DNA from: Corynebacterium sp. HMSC078H07
Lineage (GTDB): Bacteria > Actinomycetota > Actinomycetes > Mycobacteriales > Mycobacteriaceae
DNA: 64,000 nucleotides
Direction: 5' to 3'
Assembly: GCF_001812805.1 (NCBI RefSeq)
Contig: NZ_KV810519.1
Span: forward strand, 100,573 to 164,572
This document shows, in pieces, positions 8,713 to 17,902 of this stretch. The position numbers were made by a program, and so were the translations under genes. Position 1 is the first letter of the stretch. Every line of letters starts with the position of its first letter. The notes under the pieces were generated by a model. The model was given only the letters and a program-made list of their open reading frames with translations. It made no database searches and had not been told where the DNA came from.

Positions 8713-10241
8713 GAGTCGCGGCCCTGTGGTTCCCGGATTGGCCTATCCAGGCGCTGCAGGACGCTGATAGGGCAGCGTGTGTGATTGCCTCCCAGCACCA
8801 CGTGGCGGTGTGCAACGCGGCGGCGCGCCGGGCCGGAGTGCGCCGCGGGATGCGCGTGCGCCAAGCCCAAGCAGTGCTGCCGGATGTGCGAGTGGAGGAG
8901 GCCAACCCGGATCGCGATGGTGCGGTTTTCGCCGAGATTGCCGCGGGGCTTGATGCGGTGGCGTCCTCGGTGGAGGTCCTGCGCCCGGGCCTAGTCATTG
9001 CGGATGCGGGTGCTGCGGGGCGTTTCCACGGAAGTGAGGATAGGGCAGTGGAGATGCTTGTCGACGCCTCCTCGAGAGCCCACCTCGACGCCACCGTCGG
9101 CGTTGCCGACGAGATTGCTACCGCGCTCATTGCCGCGCGCCACGACAACCTCGGCGCGGTGGTTCCGAAAGGCGGGTCGCGGGAGTTCCTGGCGAATCAA
9201 CCAGTGGGAGTACTCGCCGCGGAGGTAGCGTTGGGCTGTCCGCCTGATGTAGTCCATACCGTGCAGCGCCTCGGTGTGCGCACATTGGGAGAGCTCGCCG
9301 GCTTGCCGCTGCGCCAGGTCACCACGCGCTTCGGGGAAGCAGGGCGGCGTTGTCACGCGGTGGCCTCGGCAGCGCCCGATCGGCGCGTGGCGCCGGAACT
9401 ACTTCGCCCCGACCTAGGCGTGGAGCAGGCCTTTGAGGAACCACTCGAGCGCGTGGACGCGGCGGCGTTCGCCGCCCGCCAGCTGGCGGCACGCCTACAC
9501 GCGGTGCTCGATCACGCGGGCCTTATCTGCATGCGCCTGCGCGTCATCGCCGAATTCGAGGGCGGCACGCGTCTCGAGCGCATCTGGCGCACGCAGGAAG
9601 CGCTGAGCGAGGCCGCCACGGCAGACCGCGTGCGCTGGCAGCTCGATGGGTGGCTGAGTAGTGCGCGGGCGGGCGAGGGTGGGGGCGTCGAGAAGCTTGT
9701 GCTGGAACCGGTGGAAGTCGCCCCACCTGGGGATAGTGTGCTGTGGGGCGCGGGTGAGTCAACGGAGCAGGCCAAGCGGGTCATCGCGCGCGTGCAGTCG
9801 CAGCTCGGCGTGGACCGCGTGTTGCAGCCGCGCCCGGCGGCGGGCCGCGGGGTAGCCGAGCGTATCGAGCTGATTCCCTACGGCGAGCAGCGCGACCCTG
9901 CCCCGGAGGGCACGTGGCCCGGGCGCATCCCCACGCCGCTGCCAGCAAGCCTGGCGCACCCCGCCGCGCGCATCCGGCTTATCGACGGCTCTGCAGCCGA
10001 CATCATCGTCACCGCCGAAGCCCTCCTCTCCGGTGAACCTGCGGGCCTAGGGTGGGGGCGCCACCGCTACCGCGTGACCGGGTGGGCCGGACCCTGGCCA
10101 GTGGATACCGGCTGGTGGGATCCGAACGAGGCGCAGCGCTGCGCGCGCCTGCAAGTCGTGGGAGAAAACGACAACGGCCAGCGCGCCTGGCTCCTCGTGT
10201 GGGCAGGCGGGCGCTGGTCGGTGGAGGCGACGTATACCTAG
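8709..10241 (+). CDS. imuB: ImuB, inactive Y-family polymerase-like mutasome factor
   Basis: A 510-residue DinB-like protein. It begins RVAALWFPDWPIQA, where active Y-family polymerases carry an Asp-containing motif. The second catalytic motif (SxDE) reads SVEVLRPG, so acidic catalytic residues are missing, as known for ImuB. Finger, little-finger and C-terminal regions follow. ImuB links DnaE2 to the beta clamp. Translationally coupled to imuA'. Its 3' end overlaps the convergent lipoprotein gene by 4 bp. Confidence 0.88.
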   Translation: MRVAALWFPDWPIQALQDADRAACVIASQHHVAVCNAAARRAGVRRGMRVRQAQAVLPDVRVEEANPDRDGAVFAEIAAGLDAVASSVEVLRPGLVIADAGAAGRFHGSEDRAVEMLVDASSRAHLDATVGVADEIATALIAARHDNLGAVVPKGGSREFLANQPVGVLAAEVALGCPPDVVHTVQRLGVRTLGELAGLPLRQVTTRFGEAGRRCHAVASAAPDRRVAPELLRPDLGVEQAFEEPLERVDAAAFAARQLAARLHAVLDHAGLICMRLRVIAEFEGGTRLERIWRTQEALSEAATADRVRWQLDGWLSSARAGEGGGVEKLVLEPVEVAPPGDSVLWGAGESTEQAKRVIARVQSQLGVDRVLQPRPAAGRGVAERIELIPYGEQRDPAPEGTWPGRIPTPLPASLAHPAARIRLIDGSAADIIVTAEALLSGEPAGLGWGRHRYRVTGWAGPWPVDTGWWDPNEAQRCARLQVVGENDNGQRAWLLVWAGGRWSVEATYT

Positions 10242-10864
10242 TTCTGGATATCGATAACCAGACGCGTCGGTGCCTTAAGTACCTGGACGGAGTAGGGGTG
10301 GCGCCCGGCAAGGCCGATGACGAACTGCGAACGGGCCTCAAAGGTGCCGCCGTTGACCACCTGGGTCACCATGCCGCCAGCGCCCTTGACCGTGCCGATG
10401 TTCGGGTCTTCCATATCGAGCTGGAAAGGATATGCCGTGCCATCAATGCTGACGTTCAGCGCCGTGGCTCCCTCATAAGAAATCGGGTTGCCCGAGCCCT
10501 GCTGGGCGGGGGAGTCGGTGTAGTCAATAAACCAGCCCGGTGAGCCATTGCCGGTGAACTCGAAGACGACGCGGTCAAAACCGTCGTGTTTGCCCACGCG
10601 CACATCCGTGACCACCAGCTCGGACGGCACTGGTGGGCGGAGGGTTTTCATCTCCAGGTTGGCATCGCCTAGTGGGGTCAGCCCGGCGGGCGCCGTGGCG
10701 TTCTGGGCAGTCGAGGTGGACGCGCCGGACAAGGTGGCGTCGACGGTAGCGGTCGGCGCGGAGATGTCGTCGGAGGACGCGGAGCAGCCCTGTAGCACGA
10801 GCGCACTCGAGGCGACGAGTGCCGCCACGGAGGTGGCTGCGCGCGAGAGAGTGTGTTTCGGCAT
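10238..10864 (-). CDS. Secreted lipoprotein with AMIN-like domain
   Basis: A 208-residue protein. Signal peptide with lipobox LQGC (Cys about residue 27), a Ser/Thr/Ala-rich linker, then an AMIN-like beta domain. That domain contains VTDVRVGKHDGFDRVVFEF and ends APTRLVIDIQN, a pattern common in cell-wall-associated actinobacterial lipoproteins. The start MPKHTLSR at 10864 gives a normal signal peptide, so longer in-frame versions were discarded. Exact role unknown; a peptidoglycan or envelope contact is plausible. Confidence 0.75.
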   Translation of the reverse strand: MPKHTLSRAATSVAALVASSALVLQGCSASSDDISAPTATVDATLSGASTSTAQNATAPAGLTPLGDANLEMKTLRPPVPSELVVTDVRVGKHDGFDRVVFEFTGNGSPGWFIDYTDSPAQQGSGNPISYEGATALNVSIDGTAYPFQLDMEDPNIGTVKGAGGMVTQVVNGGTFEARSQFVIGLAGRHPYSVQVLKAPTRLVIDIQN

Positions 10865-10928
10865 AACTTCGAGCGTAGCTGCCCAAGGCGGAATTCCTGG
10901 AACCGAAGTGAACATCGTAACCACATTG

Positions 10929-10956
10929 TTGTGAAAGAAGTGATGACAGTTAAACT
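10929..10956 (+). promoter_or_regulatory. Sigma-A-type promoter, apparently leaderless
   Basis: TTGTGA (10929-10934), a 16-bp spacer and TAAACT (10951-10956). The start codon of the next gene is 7 bp beyond the -10 box, so the transcript would begin at or next to the ATG. Confidence 0.5.
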
Positions 10957-10962
10957 GGCGCC

Positions 10963-11847
10963 ATGACCTTCTGCTCCGATATCCAGGTAGAACCCCTGGC
11001 TGGTACCGCTAAGCAAGAATCCGTCTACGTCCTCTTCGAGTGGCCCGCGGCGTGGTCCCGGGATGTGCTCGACGGCCACACTTTCGGCCCCGGCCTTACG
11101 GAGAAGCTTAAGGCCAAGCTCAAGGGCGTAGCCGGCTTGCAGCTCATCCGCCGCCCAGGCCGCGCTGGTCGCGAGCGCGATACGGGGCATTTCCGCTGCT
11201 TCGTGGTCTGGGCCCGCGAGGGCCTTGTGCAGGACTACATTCTCAACGGCCCAGAGGACATTCTGGACCTTGACTTGGAGAATCCGCGCGGCACGTGCTT
11301 GCCGTTGGTATTGGTGTGTACTCACGCCAAGCGCGATGCCTGCTGTGCGGTGAAGGGGCGTCCACTGGCTGCCTCGCTCGCCTGTGAATACGAGGAGACC
11401 GTGTGGGAGACCTCGCACACCAAGGGCCACCGTTTCGCGCCTTCGGTGTTGCTCATGCCGTGGGGCTACTCTTTCGGCCGCCTCAACGTAGAGGCCGGCC
11501 GCGAGCTTGTGGGCAAGGCTTTGCGCGGTGAGTATTTCTACCCGGCCAACCGCGGCTCGGGGTTGAATACGCCGAAGGACCAGGTGGCAGAACTCGCCGT
11601 GGCGCGCGAGCTTCTCGACGCCTCCGAGAACCTCCACTACGGCGACCTCCACGTCGCCGCGGCGGATGAGCCCGCGGCGGAGGCAACTGCCGCGGAGGAT
11701 AGCGTCACCGTGCGCCATCGCGATGGCCGCGCGTGGGTAGTGGAGCTCGAAGAAAAAGAGGCCTCCGGCGTCGTCTCCTCCTGCGGAGACGAGCCAAAGA
11801 CCTCTTCCTACTTTGCCGCGCGTCGCGTCTTGCGACGCGACGCGTAG
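10963..11847 (+). CDS. Sucrase/ferredoxin-like family protein
   Basis: A 294-residue protein of the sucrase-ferredoxin-like (thioredoxin-like [2Fe-2S]) family. Conserved cysteines appear in LVLVCTHAKRDACCAVKGRP, with a family-typical WETSHTKGHRFAP block and LPWGY-like LMPWGYSFGRL. The C-terminal 60 residues are acidic and family-specific. Function in bacteria is not established; an Fe-S electron-transfer role is inferred from the cysteine pattern. A leaderless promoter lies directly upstream. Confidence 0.8.
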   Translation: MTFCSDIQVEPLAGTAKQESVYVLFEWPAAWSRDVLDGHTFGPGLTEKLKAKLKGVAGLQLIRRPGRAGRERDTGHFRCFVVWAREGLVQDYILNGPEDILDLDLENPRGTCLPLVLVCTHAKRDACCAVKGRPLAASLACEYEETVWETSHTKGHRFAPSVLLMPWGYSFGRLNVEAGRELVGKALRGEYFYPANRGSGLNTPKDQVAELAVARELLDASENLHYGDLHVAAADEPAAEATAAEDSVTVRHRDGRAWVVELEEKEASGVVSSCGDEPKTSSYFAARRVLRRDA

Positions 11848-11865
11848 GGGACGGACGCGGCGCGG

Positions 11866-12546
11866 TTAGCGGCGCATAATCTTCGCCGAGAGCCAGTTGC
11901 CAAAGAACTGGGCTGCCTGGACCAGCACGATGATGATGAGGGTAGCCACCACGGTGACTTCCCACTCGAAGGCGCGGTAGCCGTAAACAATGGCGAAGTC
12001 ACCCAAGCCACCGCCGCCGACGTAGCCGGCCATGGCGGACATGTCGACGATGCCGATAAACAGGAAGGTGTAGCCCAGCACCAGCGGGCCCAGCGCTTCC
12101 GGAATGATGACCGTGGTGATGATCTTCCACGGCGAAGCACCCATCGAACGGGCCGCTTCAATCACGCCCGGGTCGAGCGCCACGAGGTTCTGCTCCACGA
12201 TGCGAGCCACCGCGAAGGTCGCCGCAATAACCATGACGAACGTGGCGGGTTCGCGGCCGATAGAACTTCCCAAGACCGCCACCGTGAGCGGCTGGACGAA
12301 GGCCAGCAAAATGATGAACGGAATCGGGCGAACGAAGTTCACCAGGATGTTGATGATGAAGTAGATGACTTTGTTCTGCAGGATTCCGCCCGGGCGGGTG
12401 GTGTAGAGCAGAATGCCGAGAACCAAGCCGATGATGCCTGCAAGCACCATGGTGGTAGCGACCATGATGAGGGTGTCTTTGATGGCGTCGACAAGCGTGC
12501 CGCCCAGCCGGTCCCAATTGGCTTCTGCGAGGTAGGTGACGTTCAT
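11866..12546 (-). CDS. metI: Methionine ABC importer permease
   Basis: A 226-residue permease of the MetI family with five membrane helices and the EAA loop EAARSMGASPWKIITTVIIPEA that docks on the ATPase. Third gene of metQ-metN-metI; its start overlaps the metN stop by 4 bp (ATGA). Imports methionine across the plasma membrane with the lipoprotein MetQ. Confidence 0.93.
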   Translation of the reverse strand: MNVTYLAEANWDRLGGTLVDAIKDTLIMVATTMVLAGIIGLVLGILLYTTRPGGILQNKVIYFIINILVNFVRPIPFIILLAFVQPLTVAVLGSSIGREPATFVMVIAATFAVARIVEQNLVALDPGVIEAARSMGASPWKIITTVIIPEALGPLVLGYTFLFIGIVDMSAMAGYVGGGGLGDFAIVYGYRAFEWEVTVVATLIIIVLVQAAQFFGNWLSAKIMRR

Positions 12547-13586
12547 CGTTGAATCTCCTCAATCTCGGTGGTGCGTTGCATGTGCGCGTAGAACTCTTCG
12601 ATAGCAGCATCCGGGCCGTTGAGGCGCACGGTGATCTTGCCAAAGGAATGCTTCTGCAACGTCGTAATACCGCCGTGGACCACGGCGATGGACACGCCCG
12701 CGTCCGCAAGCTTGCCGGCGGCGCCGAAGAAGCCAGAACTTTCGGTTAGGTTGATGGTGAACAGGCGTCCCTCGTGGGCAAGCAGGTCATCGGCCTCGAC
12801 CACGTCCGGGGTATTGCGCAGCGAGGTAGCCACGAACTTCTCCGCCACGCTGGTCTGCGGATTGGAGAAGACCTCGTAGACGCTGCCGTCCTCAATGACG
12901 CGGCCATTTTCCATAACGGCGACCTTGTCGGCGATGGACCGCACGACGTCCATCTCGTGGGTAATGACCACGATGGTGATGCCGAGGTCGCGGTTGACCT
13001 TGCGCAGTAGGTCGAGGACCTCGTGCGTGGTAGTCGGGTCGAGGGCCGAAGTGGCCTCATCCGCCAGCAGCAGGGAAGGGTTGTTAGCCAAAGCGCGGGC
13101 GATGCCCACGCGCTGTTTCTGGCCACCGGAGAGCTGCTCCGGGTAGTTATCGCCCTTGTCCGCCAGGCCGACGAACTCCAAAAGCTCCTGGACGCGCTTC
13201 TTACGCTCCTGCTTCTCGACGCCCTGCAGTTTCAGCGGGTACTCAATATTGCCCGCCGCGGTGCGCGAGGACATGAGGTTGAACTGCTGGAAAATCATGC
13301 CGATGTTACGGCGGATGCCGCGCAGCTGCTTTTCGGGCATGCCGACGACATCGGTGCCGTCGAGAAACAGCTGACCCGACGTCGGGGTGTCCAGGCCGTT
13401 GATCATGCGCACCAGCGTGGACTTGCCGGCACCGGAGAAACCGATGATGCCGACGATCTCGCCGGACTCGACGGTCAGGGAAACATTGTCGAGTGCTTTC
13501 GTAGTGGTCTTTTTATTCTTGAAGACTTTGGTGATGTTGAGGAACTCAATCCGGGTGCCGCGAGGGGCGCCAGTGTGGTCAATCAC
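12543..13586 (-). CDS. metN: Methionine ABC importer ATP-binding protein
   Basis: A 347-residue ABC ATPase. Walker A is GFSGAGKST, the signature LSGGQKQRVGIARAL, Walker B LLLADEATSALD, and the H-loop VITHEMDV. A C-terminal NIL regulatory domain (about residues 270-347) is the methionine-sensing domain of this family. The GTG at 13586 is chosen because AAGGA lies 8 nt upstream and family similarity begins just after; a long upstream extension lacks similarity. A 110-bp gap holding a stable hairpin separates it from metQ. Confidence 0.92.
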   Translation of the reverse strand: MIDHTGAPRGTRIEFLNITKVFKNKKTTTKALDNVSLTVESGEIVGIIGFSGAGKSTLVRMINGLDTPTSGQLFLDGTDVVGMPEKQLRGIRRNIGMIFQQFNLMSSRTAAGNIEYPLKLQGVEKQERKKRVQELLEFVGLADKGDNYPEQLSGGQKQRVGIARALANNPSLLLADEATSALDPTTTHEVLDLLRKVNRDLGITIVVITHEMDVVRSIADKVAVMENGRVIEDGSVYEVFSNPQTSVAEKFVATSLRNTPDVVEADDLLAHEGRLFTINLTESSGFFGAAGKLADAGVSIAVVHGGITTLQKHSFGKITVRLNGPDAAIEEFYAHMQRTTEIEEIQR

Positions 13587-13633
13587 GTGAGGTGTCCTTG
13601 TGGGGTTATATGAATCATGTGTAACGGCCAAAT

Positions 13634-13667
13634 CCCCCGGCCACGCACTGACGCGTGAACGCGGGGG
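13634..13667 (-). terminator. GC-rich hairpin between metQ and metN
   Basis: CCCCCG (13634-13639) pairs with CGGGGG (13662-13667), and an inner CACGC (13642-13646) with GCGTG (13653-13657). No T-tract. Within the operon it would work as a partial terminator or 3' stabiliser, allowing more MetQ than MetN/MetI. Confidence 0.5.
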
Positions 13668-13696
13668 CACATATGGCGTATCAGGGCGGCGAGAGC

Positions 13697-14593
13697 TTAG
13701 GCTTCCTCTTCGAGGCGGTCCAGAATCTCTTGCAGCTCTTCCTGTGGGCGGTCCACAGCCACAGCAGTGTCGCCGGAAGATTTCAGGACGGCCTCGGTGA
13801 CCTTCGGATCCTTCCACAGCTTGGCCAGCTCGTGGAGGGTCTCGTTGTCAGCATCCTCGGCACGTACGGCCCAGACGTTGATGTAGGGTTCTGCCTCGGT
13901 GGAGTTCGGGTCATCCTGTGCCACAGCGGACTTCGGATCGATGCCCGCGCGCTCCAGGAAGGAGTTGTTGATGACGGCCGGCTTGCCCTCGCCGTAGGCG
14001 GCCGGGGTCTGTGCGGCATCCACCGGGGTGACGGTGACCTTGGACTTCTTCTCGTCGATGTCGAGCGGAGTCGGAATCAGCGGGCTGTCCTCCTTGAGGG
14101 TGACCAGGCCCTCCTGAGCCAGCAGGCCAATGGCGCGGCCCTGGTTCGTGGAGTCATTCGGGATGGCCACTTCCTGGCCCTCAATGTCGGAAAGGTCCTT
14201 GTGGTCCTTCCAGTAGATGGCCAGCGGGTAGATCTCGGTGGAAGCGAGCGGAACGAGGTCGGTGCCGTTGCCCTGGTTGTACTTGGCCAGGAACTGCAGG
14301 TGCTGGAACTTGTTGGCGGTCAGCTGGCCCTGATCCAGAGCCTGGTTCGGGGTGTTGTAGTCCGCGAAGTTCTCCAGCTTCACGTCGTAGCCGGCCTCCT
14401 TGGCCAGGTCCTGGAAGACAGCCCACTCTTCCATGTTGGCATCGGTAGTGCCGATGGTGATGGTGGAGTCCTTGGTGATTTCTTCGCCGGAGCCCTGTGC
14501 TTCAGAGTCCGAGGAGTCGGAGGAGCAGGCGACCAGGCCGGTAGCGGCGATGACGGCTGCCGAGGTGGCAGCAAGTACGCGACGGATGCTCAT
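13697..14593 (-). CDS. metQ: Methionine-binding lipoprotein MetQ/NlpA family
   Basis: A 298-residue lipoprotein. Signal peptide with lipobox LVAC, an acidic Ser/Asp-rich linker, then the NlpA/MetQ substrate-binding domain. Recognisable blocks are ITIGTTDANMEEW, FADYNTPNQALDQGQLTAN, FQHLQFL and NSTEAEPYINVWAVR. Captures methionine outside the membrane for MetNI. The ATG at 14593 gives a proper signal peptide. A McbR-like operator lies about 90 bp upstream. Confidence 0.92.
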   Translation of the reverse strand: MSIRRVLAATSAAVIAATGLVACSSDSSDSEAQGSGEEITKDSTITIGTTDANMEEWAVFQDLAKEAGYDVKLENFADYNTPNQALDQGQLTANKFQHLQFLAKYNQGNGTDLVPLASTEIYPLAIYWKDHKDLSDIEGQEVAIPNDSTNQGRAIGLLAQEGLVTLKEDSPLIPTPLDIDEKKSKVTVTPVDAAQTPAAYGEGKPAVINNSFLERAGIDPKSAVAQDDPNSTEAEPYINVWAVRAEDADNETLHELAKLWKDPKVTEAVLKSSGDTAVAVDRPQEELQEILDRLEEEA

Positions 14594-14681
14594 GATGGGT
14601 CTTAGTGTCCCTTCTTCTTGGTCGTGCGGCACGTGGTGGGGCACCGCAGGTGATTACACTGCTCGAAAAACTAGCAACGAT

Positions 14682-14697
14682 TGAACCGCTTTGTCTA
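14682..14697 (-). promoter_or_regulatory. McbR-like operator upstream of metQ
   Basis: Minus strand TAGACAAAGCGGTTCA. Compared with the known corynebacterial McbR pattern TAGAC-N6-GTCTA, the first half is exact and the second imperfect. It matches the metY site at 29253 in 15 of 16 positions. Confidence 0.6.
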
Positions 14698-14727
14698 TTC
14701 CACTAGTTGCCTAACAAAACCTTGACG

Positions 14728-14743
14728 GGAACTATTGTTCGAT
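14728..14743 (+). promoter_or_regulatory. Candidate LexA (SOS) box before dnaE2
   Basis: GGGAACTATTGTTCGA matches the actinobacterial SOS pattern TCGAACANNTGTTCGA at GAAC and TGTTCGA. It ends 16 bp before the dnaE2 start and overlaps a probable -10 (GATTAT), a position fitting a repressor. Confidence 0.5.
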
Positions 14744-14759
14744 TATAGGGTGTGGGGCT

Positions 14760-17700
14760 ATGAGGTTCAACGGGGGTGTAGCGCTACCGTGGTCCCGCGT
14801 TGAGCGGATTTTATCTGGCCGGCCGGGGCCCATTCCGGTATCGGTGGATCATCTGCCGGACTCCGCGGACGCTCCGAAGGTGGGGCGCTCCGCGGTGCCC
14901 TTTGCGGAGTTGCATGCGGTGAGTTCGTATAGCTTCCTGCAGGGAGCCTCCGAGCCGGAGGAGCTTGTGGCGCGGGCGGTCGAACTAGGTTTAAAGGGAA
15001 TGGCGCTGGTAGATAAGGATGGCTTCTATGGGCTCATGAAGTTTGCGGAGGCTGCCGCCAAGGTTGGCCTGCCCGCTGTTTTTGGTGCGGAGCTTAGTCT
15101 TGAACCGGCACCACTGACCGTGTTGGCGCGCACTCCGGAGGGGTACCGTCGTTTGTCGCGGCTCATCTCCCGCGCGCGCATGGAGGCGGGGGAGAAAGAT
15201 GCGGTGGTTTATCCGCCGTTGGCGGACATCGCTGCGGAGTTGCAGGAGCATTGCCTCTTCCTTGTGGGCTGGGAATGGGCAGGGAAATTCGATTATCTGC
15301 TCGAAAGAATTAAAATAGACAGCATGGTTTTGGAGTATGCCTGTACCCAACTCCCGGAGGACGCTGACCACCATGCGCTGCTGGATTCCTGCCCGGTTCC
15401 GCGCGCTATCGCTACGGCCCGCCCTGCTGCGGCAACGCGGGACCGTGCCAGGCTGGCCGGAGCCAAACAGGCCTTGTCCCGGCGCCTCGCGCTTGTCGAC
15501 GCCTCCCCTAACACCCACCCCATGGGCTCGCCCTGGCTGCGCTCGGGGGAGCAGATGGCGCAACTGTTTCCGGACCGCCCAGAACTTATCGCGGAAACCG
15601 TCCGGGTACTGGAGGAGTGCAGCTTCACCTGGGAAGCCTTGGCCCCCAACCTGCCGGATTTCGACGTGCCGGAGGTGCACACTGAGATGTCCTGGCTAGA
15701 ACACCTCACCTTCGAGCGCGCGGAGGCGCGCTATGCCTCGCGGCCTAAGGAGATTCGGGCTCGGGCATGGGAGCAGATGAGATACGAGCTGGATGTTATC
15801 GAGCAGCTCGGTTTTCCGGGCTACTTCCTTATCGTGTGCGACTTCGTGGATTTTTGCCGGCGGGAGAACATCCTGTGCCAGGGGCGCGGCTCGGCGGCAA
15901 ACTCCGCGGTGTGTTTCGCGCTGGGGATTACGAACGCGGAGCCGATTTCCGCGGGCCTGCTCTTTGAGCGCTTCTTGTCCCCGGACCGTGATGGCCCGCC
16001 GGATATCGACATCGATATTGAATCAGGCCGCCGTGAGGAGGTCATTCAGTACGTCTATGCCAAGCATGGCCGCGAGCGTGCCGCGCAGGTGGCTAACGTG
16101 ATTACGTATCGCCGCAAAGGTGCACTGCGGGATGCTGCGCGGGCGTTGGGCTATCCGCAAGGCTCGGCCGATGCGTGGTCGAAAGGTGTGGCGCCTGCGC
16201 CTAGCGACGTCGAATCCTTAGCTGAGCAGTTCCTCGGTCAGCCGCGCCACCTGGGCATTCACTCCGGTGGCATGGTGCTGTGTGACCGGCCGATTGCGGA
16301 TGTCGTACCTGTGGAATGGGCGCGCATGGAGAACCGGTCGGTGCTGCAGTGGGATAAGGACGATTGCGCCGCAGCCGGGCTGGTGAAGTTCGACATGCTG
16401 GGTTTGGGCATGCTCGAGGCCCTGCACCACATGATGGACTTGGTGGAGGAGACCACCGGCAGGGTAGTCAACCTGTGGGAGCTGGACCTGGCGGACCCAG
16501 AAGTCTATGACATGCTGTGCCGCGCGGATGCGGTGGGGGTGTTCCAGGTGGAATCGCGCGCGCAGCTCAATACGCTGCCAAGACTCAAGCCGCGGGTCTT
16601 TTTCGACCTCGTCGTGGAAGTAGCGCTCATTCGCCCCGGACCTATTCAGGGCGGGTCGGTGCATCCTTACCTGCGCCGCCGGGATGGCAAAGAAGCGGTG
16701 GAGTATGACCATCCGGTGTTGGAAAAGTCCTTAGGCAAGACGCTGGGCATCCCACTCTTTCAGGAGCAACTCATGCAGATTGCTGTCGATGCCGCTGGTT
16801 TCAGCGGTGCGGAGGCGGACGATTTGCGGCGCGCGATGGGCTCGAAGCGTTCGCCCGAAAGGATGGCAGCACTCAAGCAACGTTTCTATGACGGATTGCA
16901 GGAAACCAACGGGATTACCGGGGAGGTCGCGGACAAGTTGTGGGCCAAGATTGTCGCCTTCGCCGCCTATGGTTTCCCGGAGTCGCACTCGCAGTCTTTT
17001 GCCTCCTTGGTGTATTTTTCGGCGTGGTTTAAGCGCTATTACCCGGCGCAGTTTTGCGTGGGTCTGTTGTGCGCGCAGCCGATGGGTTTCTATTCGCCGC
17101 AGTCCCTCATCCAGGATGCGCGACGGCACGGCGTGGAGGTGCTGCCGGCCACCGTCAACGATTCAGGCCGCGAGGCCCGCGCTGTGGTGGGCAAGGACGG
17201 CGAGGTTCGCATCCGACTAGGGCTCAACCTCATCAAAGGCTTGGGGGATAAGGCTGCCGACCGCATTGAGGCGGCCGCGCCGTTTGCCGACGTCCCCGAT
17301 CTCTCCCGCCGCGCCGATCTCACCGTCGATCACGTGGAGGCCCTCGCGGTGGCGGGGGCCTTGGATGTCTTTGGGGCGGATCGTCGCCAAGCGCTGTGGC
17401 AGGCAGGTGTTGCCGCGACGGAGCAGGTAGGGATGCTGCCAGGGCTTTCTGCCATCGAGGCGCCGTCCTTGCCAGGAATGAGTGCTTTCGAACTTATGGC
17501 GGCGGATGTGGCGAGCACCGGCGTGACCCACAACCAGCAGCCCATGGAGCAGGTCCGCGGGGCACTGCGTGCTCGCGGTGTCTTGTCGGCGGCGGATCTG
17601 CCGGCCGTGGAGGACGGTACCCGCGTGCGTATCGCCGGGGTGGTCACGCACCGCCAGCGCCCCCAGACCGCGGCCGGCGTGGTCTTCTTCGGCCTAGAGG

Positions 17701-17897
17701 ATGAGACCGGACTGATGAACGTGATGGTCTCGCCCGGCCTGTGGGCTCGGGATAAGGTCACCGCTCGGACGGCTCCTGCGCTCATCGTGCGCGGCATCGT
17801 GCAGAACGCCTCCGGCGCGGTCACCGTTGCCGCGGACCAACTTGAGCCGCTGGCCTTCGGCGAGGCCCTCTCGCGCGGCTCGCGGGATTTCCGCTAA
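14760..17897 (+). CDS. dnaE2: Error-prone DNA polymerase DnaE2
   Basis: A 1045-residue C-family polymerase. PHP domain at the N-terminus (about residues 45-270, from FAELHAVSSYSFLQGAS). The palm carries catalytic aspartates in PPDIDIDIESGRREEVIQ, and QGRGSAANSAVC precedes it. A tandem HhH region (GLNLIKGLGDKAADRI) and a C-terminal OB fold (VRIAGVVTHRQRPQTA) follow. It lacks the long C-terminal clamp/tau regions of replicative DnaE1. With ImuA' and ImuB it performs damage-induced mutagenic synthesis. It stands apart from imuA'-imuB by about 4.5 kb. Its 3' end is convergent with the XRE-linked membrane gene. Confidence 0.94.
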   Translation: MRFNGGVALPWSRVERILSGRPGPIPVSVDHLPDSADAPKVGRSAVPFAELHAVSSYSFLQGASEPEELVARAVELGLKGMALVDKDGFYGLMKFAEAAAKVGLPAVFGAELSLEPAPLTVLARTPEGYRRLSRLISRARMEAGEKDAVVYPPLADIAAELQEHCLFLVGWEWAGKFDYLLERIKIDSMVLEYACTQLPEDADHHALLDSCPVPRAIATARPAAATRDRARLAGAKQALSRRLALVDASPNTHPMGSPWLRSGEQMAQLFPDRPELIAETVRVLEECSFTWEALAPNLPDFDVPEVHTEMSWLEHLTFERAEARYASRPKEIRARAWEQMRYELDVIEQLGFPGYFLIVCDFVDFCRRENILCQGRGSAANSAVCFALGITNAEPISAGLLFERFLSPDRDGPPDIDIDIESGRREEVIQYVYAKHGRERAAQVANVITYRRKGALRDAARALGYPQGSADAWSKGVAPAPSDVESLAEQFLGQPRHLGIHSGGMVLCDRPIADVVPVEWARMENRSVLQWDKDDCAAAGLVKFDMLGLGMLEALHHMMDLVEETTGRVVNLWELDLADPEVYDMLCRADAVGVFQVESRAQLNTLPRLKPRVFFDLVVEVALIRPGPIQGGSVHPYLRRRDGKEAVEYDHPVLEKSLGKTLGIPLFQEQLMQIAVDAAGFSGAEADDLRRAMGSKRSPERMAALKQRFYDGLQETNGITGEVADKLWAKIVAFAAYGFPESHSQSFASLVYFSAWFKRYYPAQFCVGLLCAQPMGFYSPQSLIQDARRHGVEVLPATVNDSGREARAVVGKDGEVRIRLGLNLIKGLGDKAADRIEAAAPFADVPDLSRRADLTVDHVEALAVAGALDVFGADRRQALWQAGVAATEQVGMLPGLSAIEAPSLPGMSAFELMAADVASTGVTHNQQPMEQVRGALRARGVLSAADLPAVEDGTRVRIAGVVTHRQRPQTAAGVVFFGLEDETGLMNVMVSPGLWARDKVTARTAPALIVRGIVQNASGAVTVAADQLEPLAFGEALSRGSRDFR

Positions 17898-17902
17898 GAG
17901 GT

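Noticed and set aside
14594..14759. SAM riboswitch before metQ
   Set aside because: No conserved S-box pattern or terminator. The McbR-like operator is a sufficient explanation and typical for corynebacteria.
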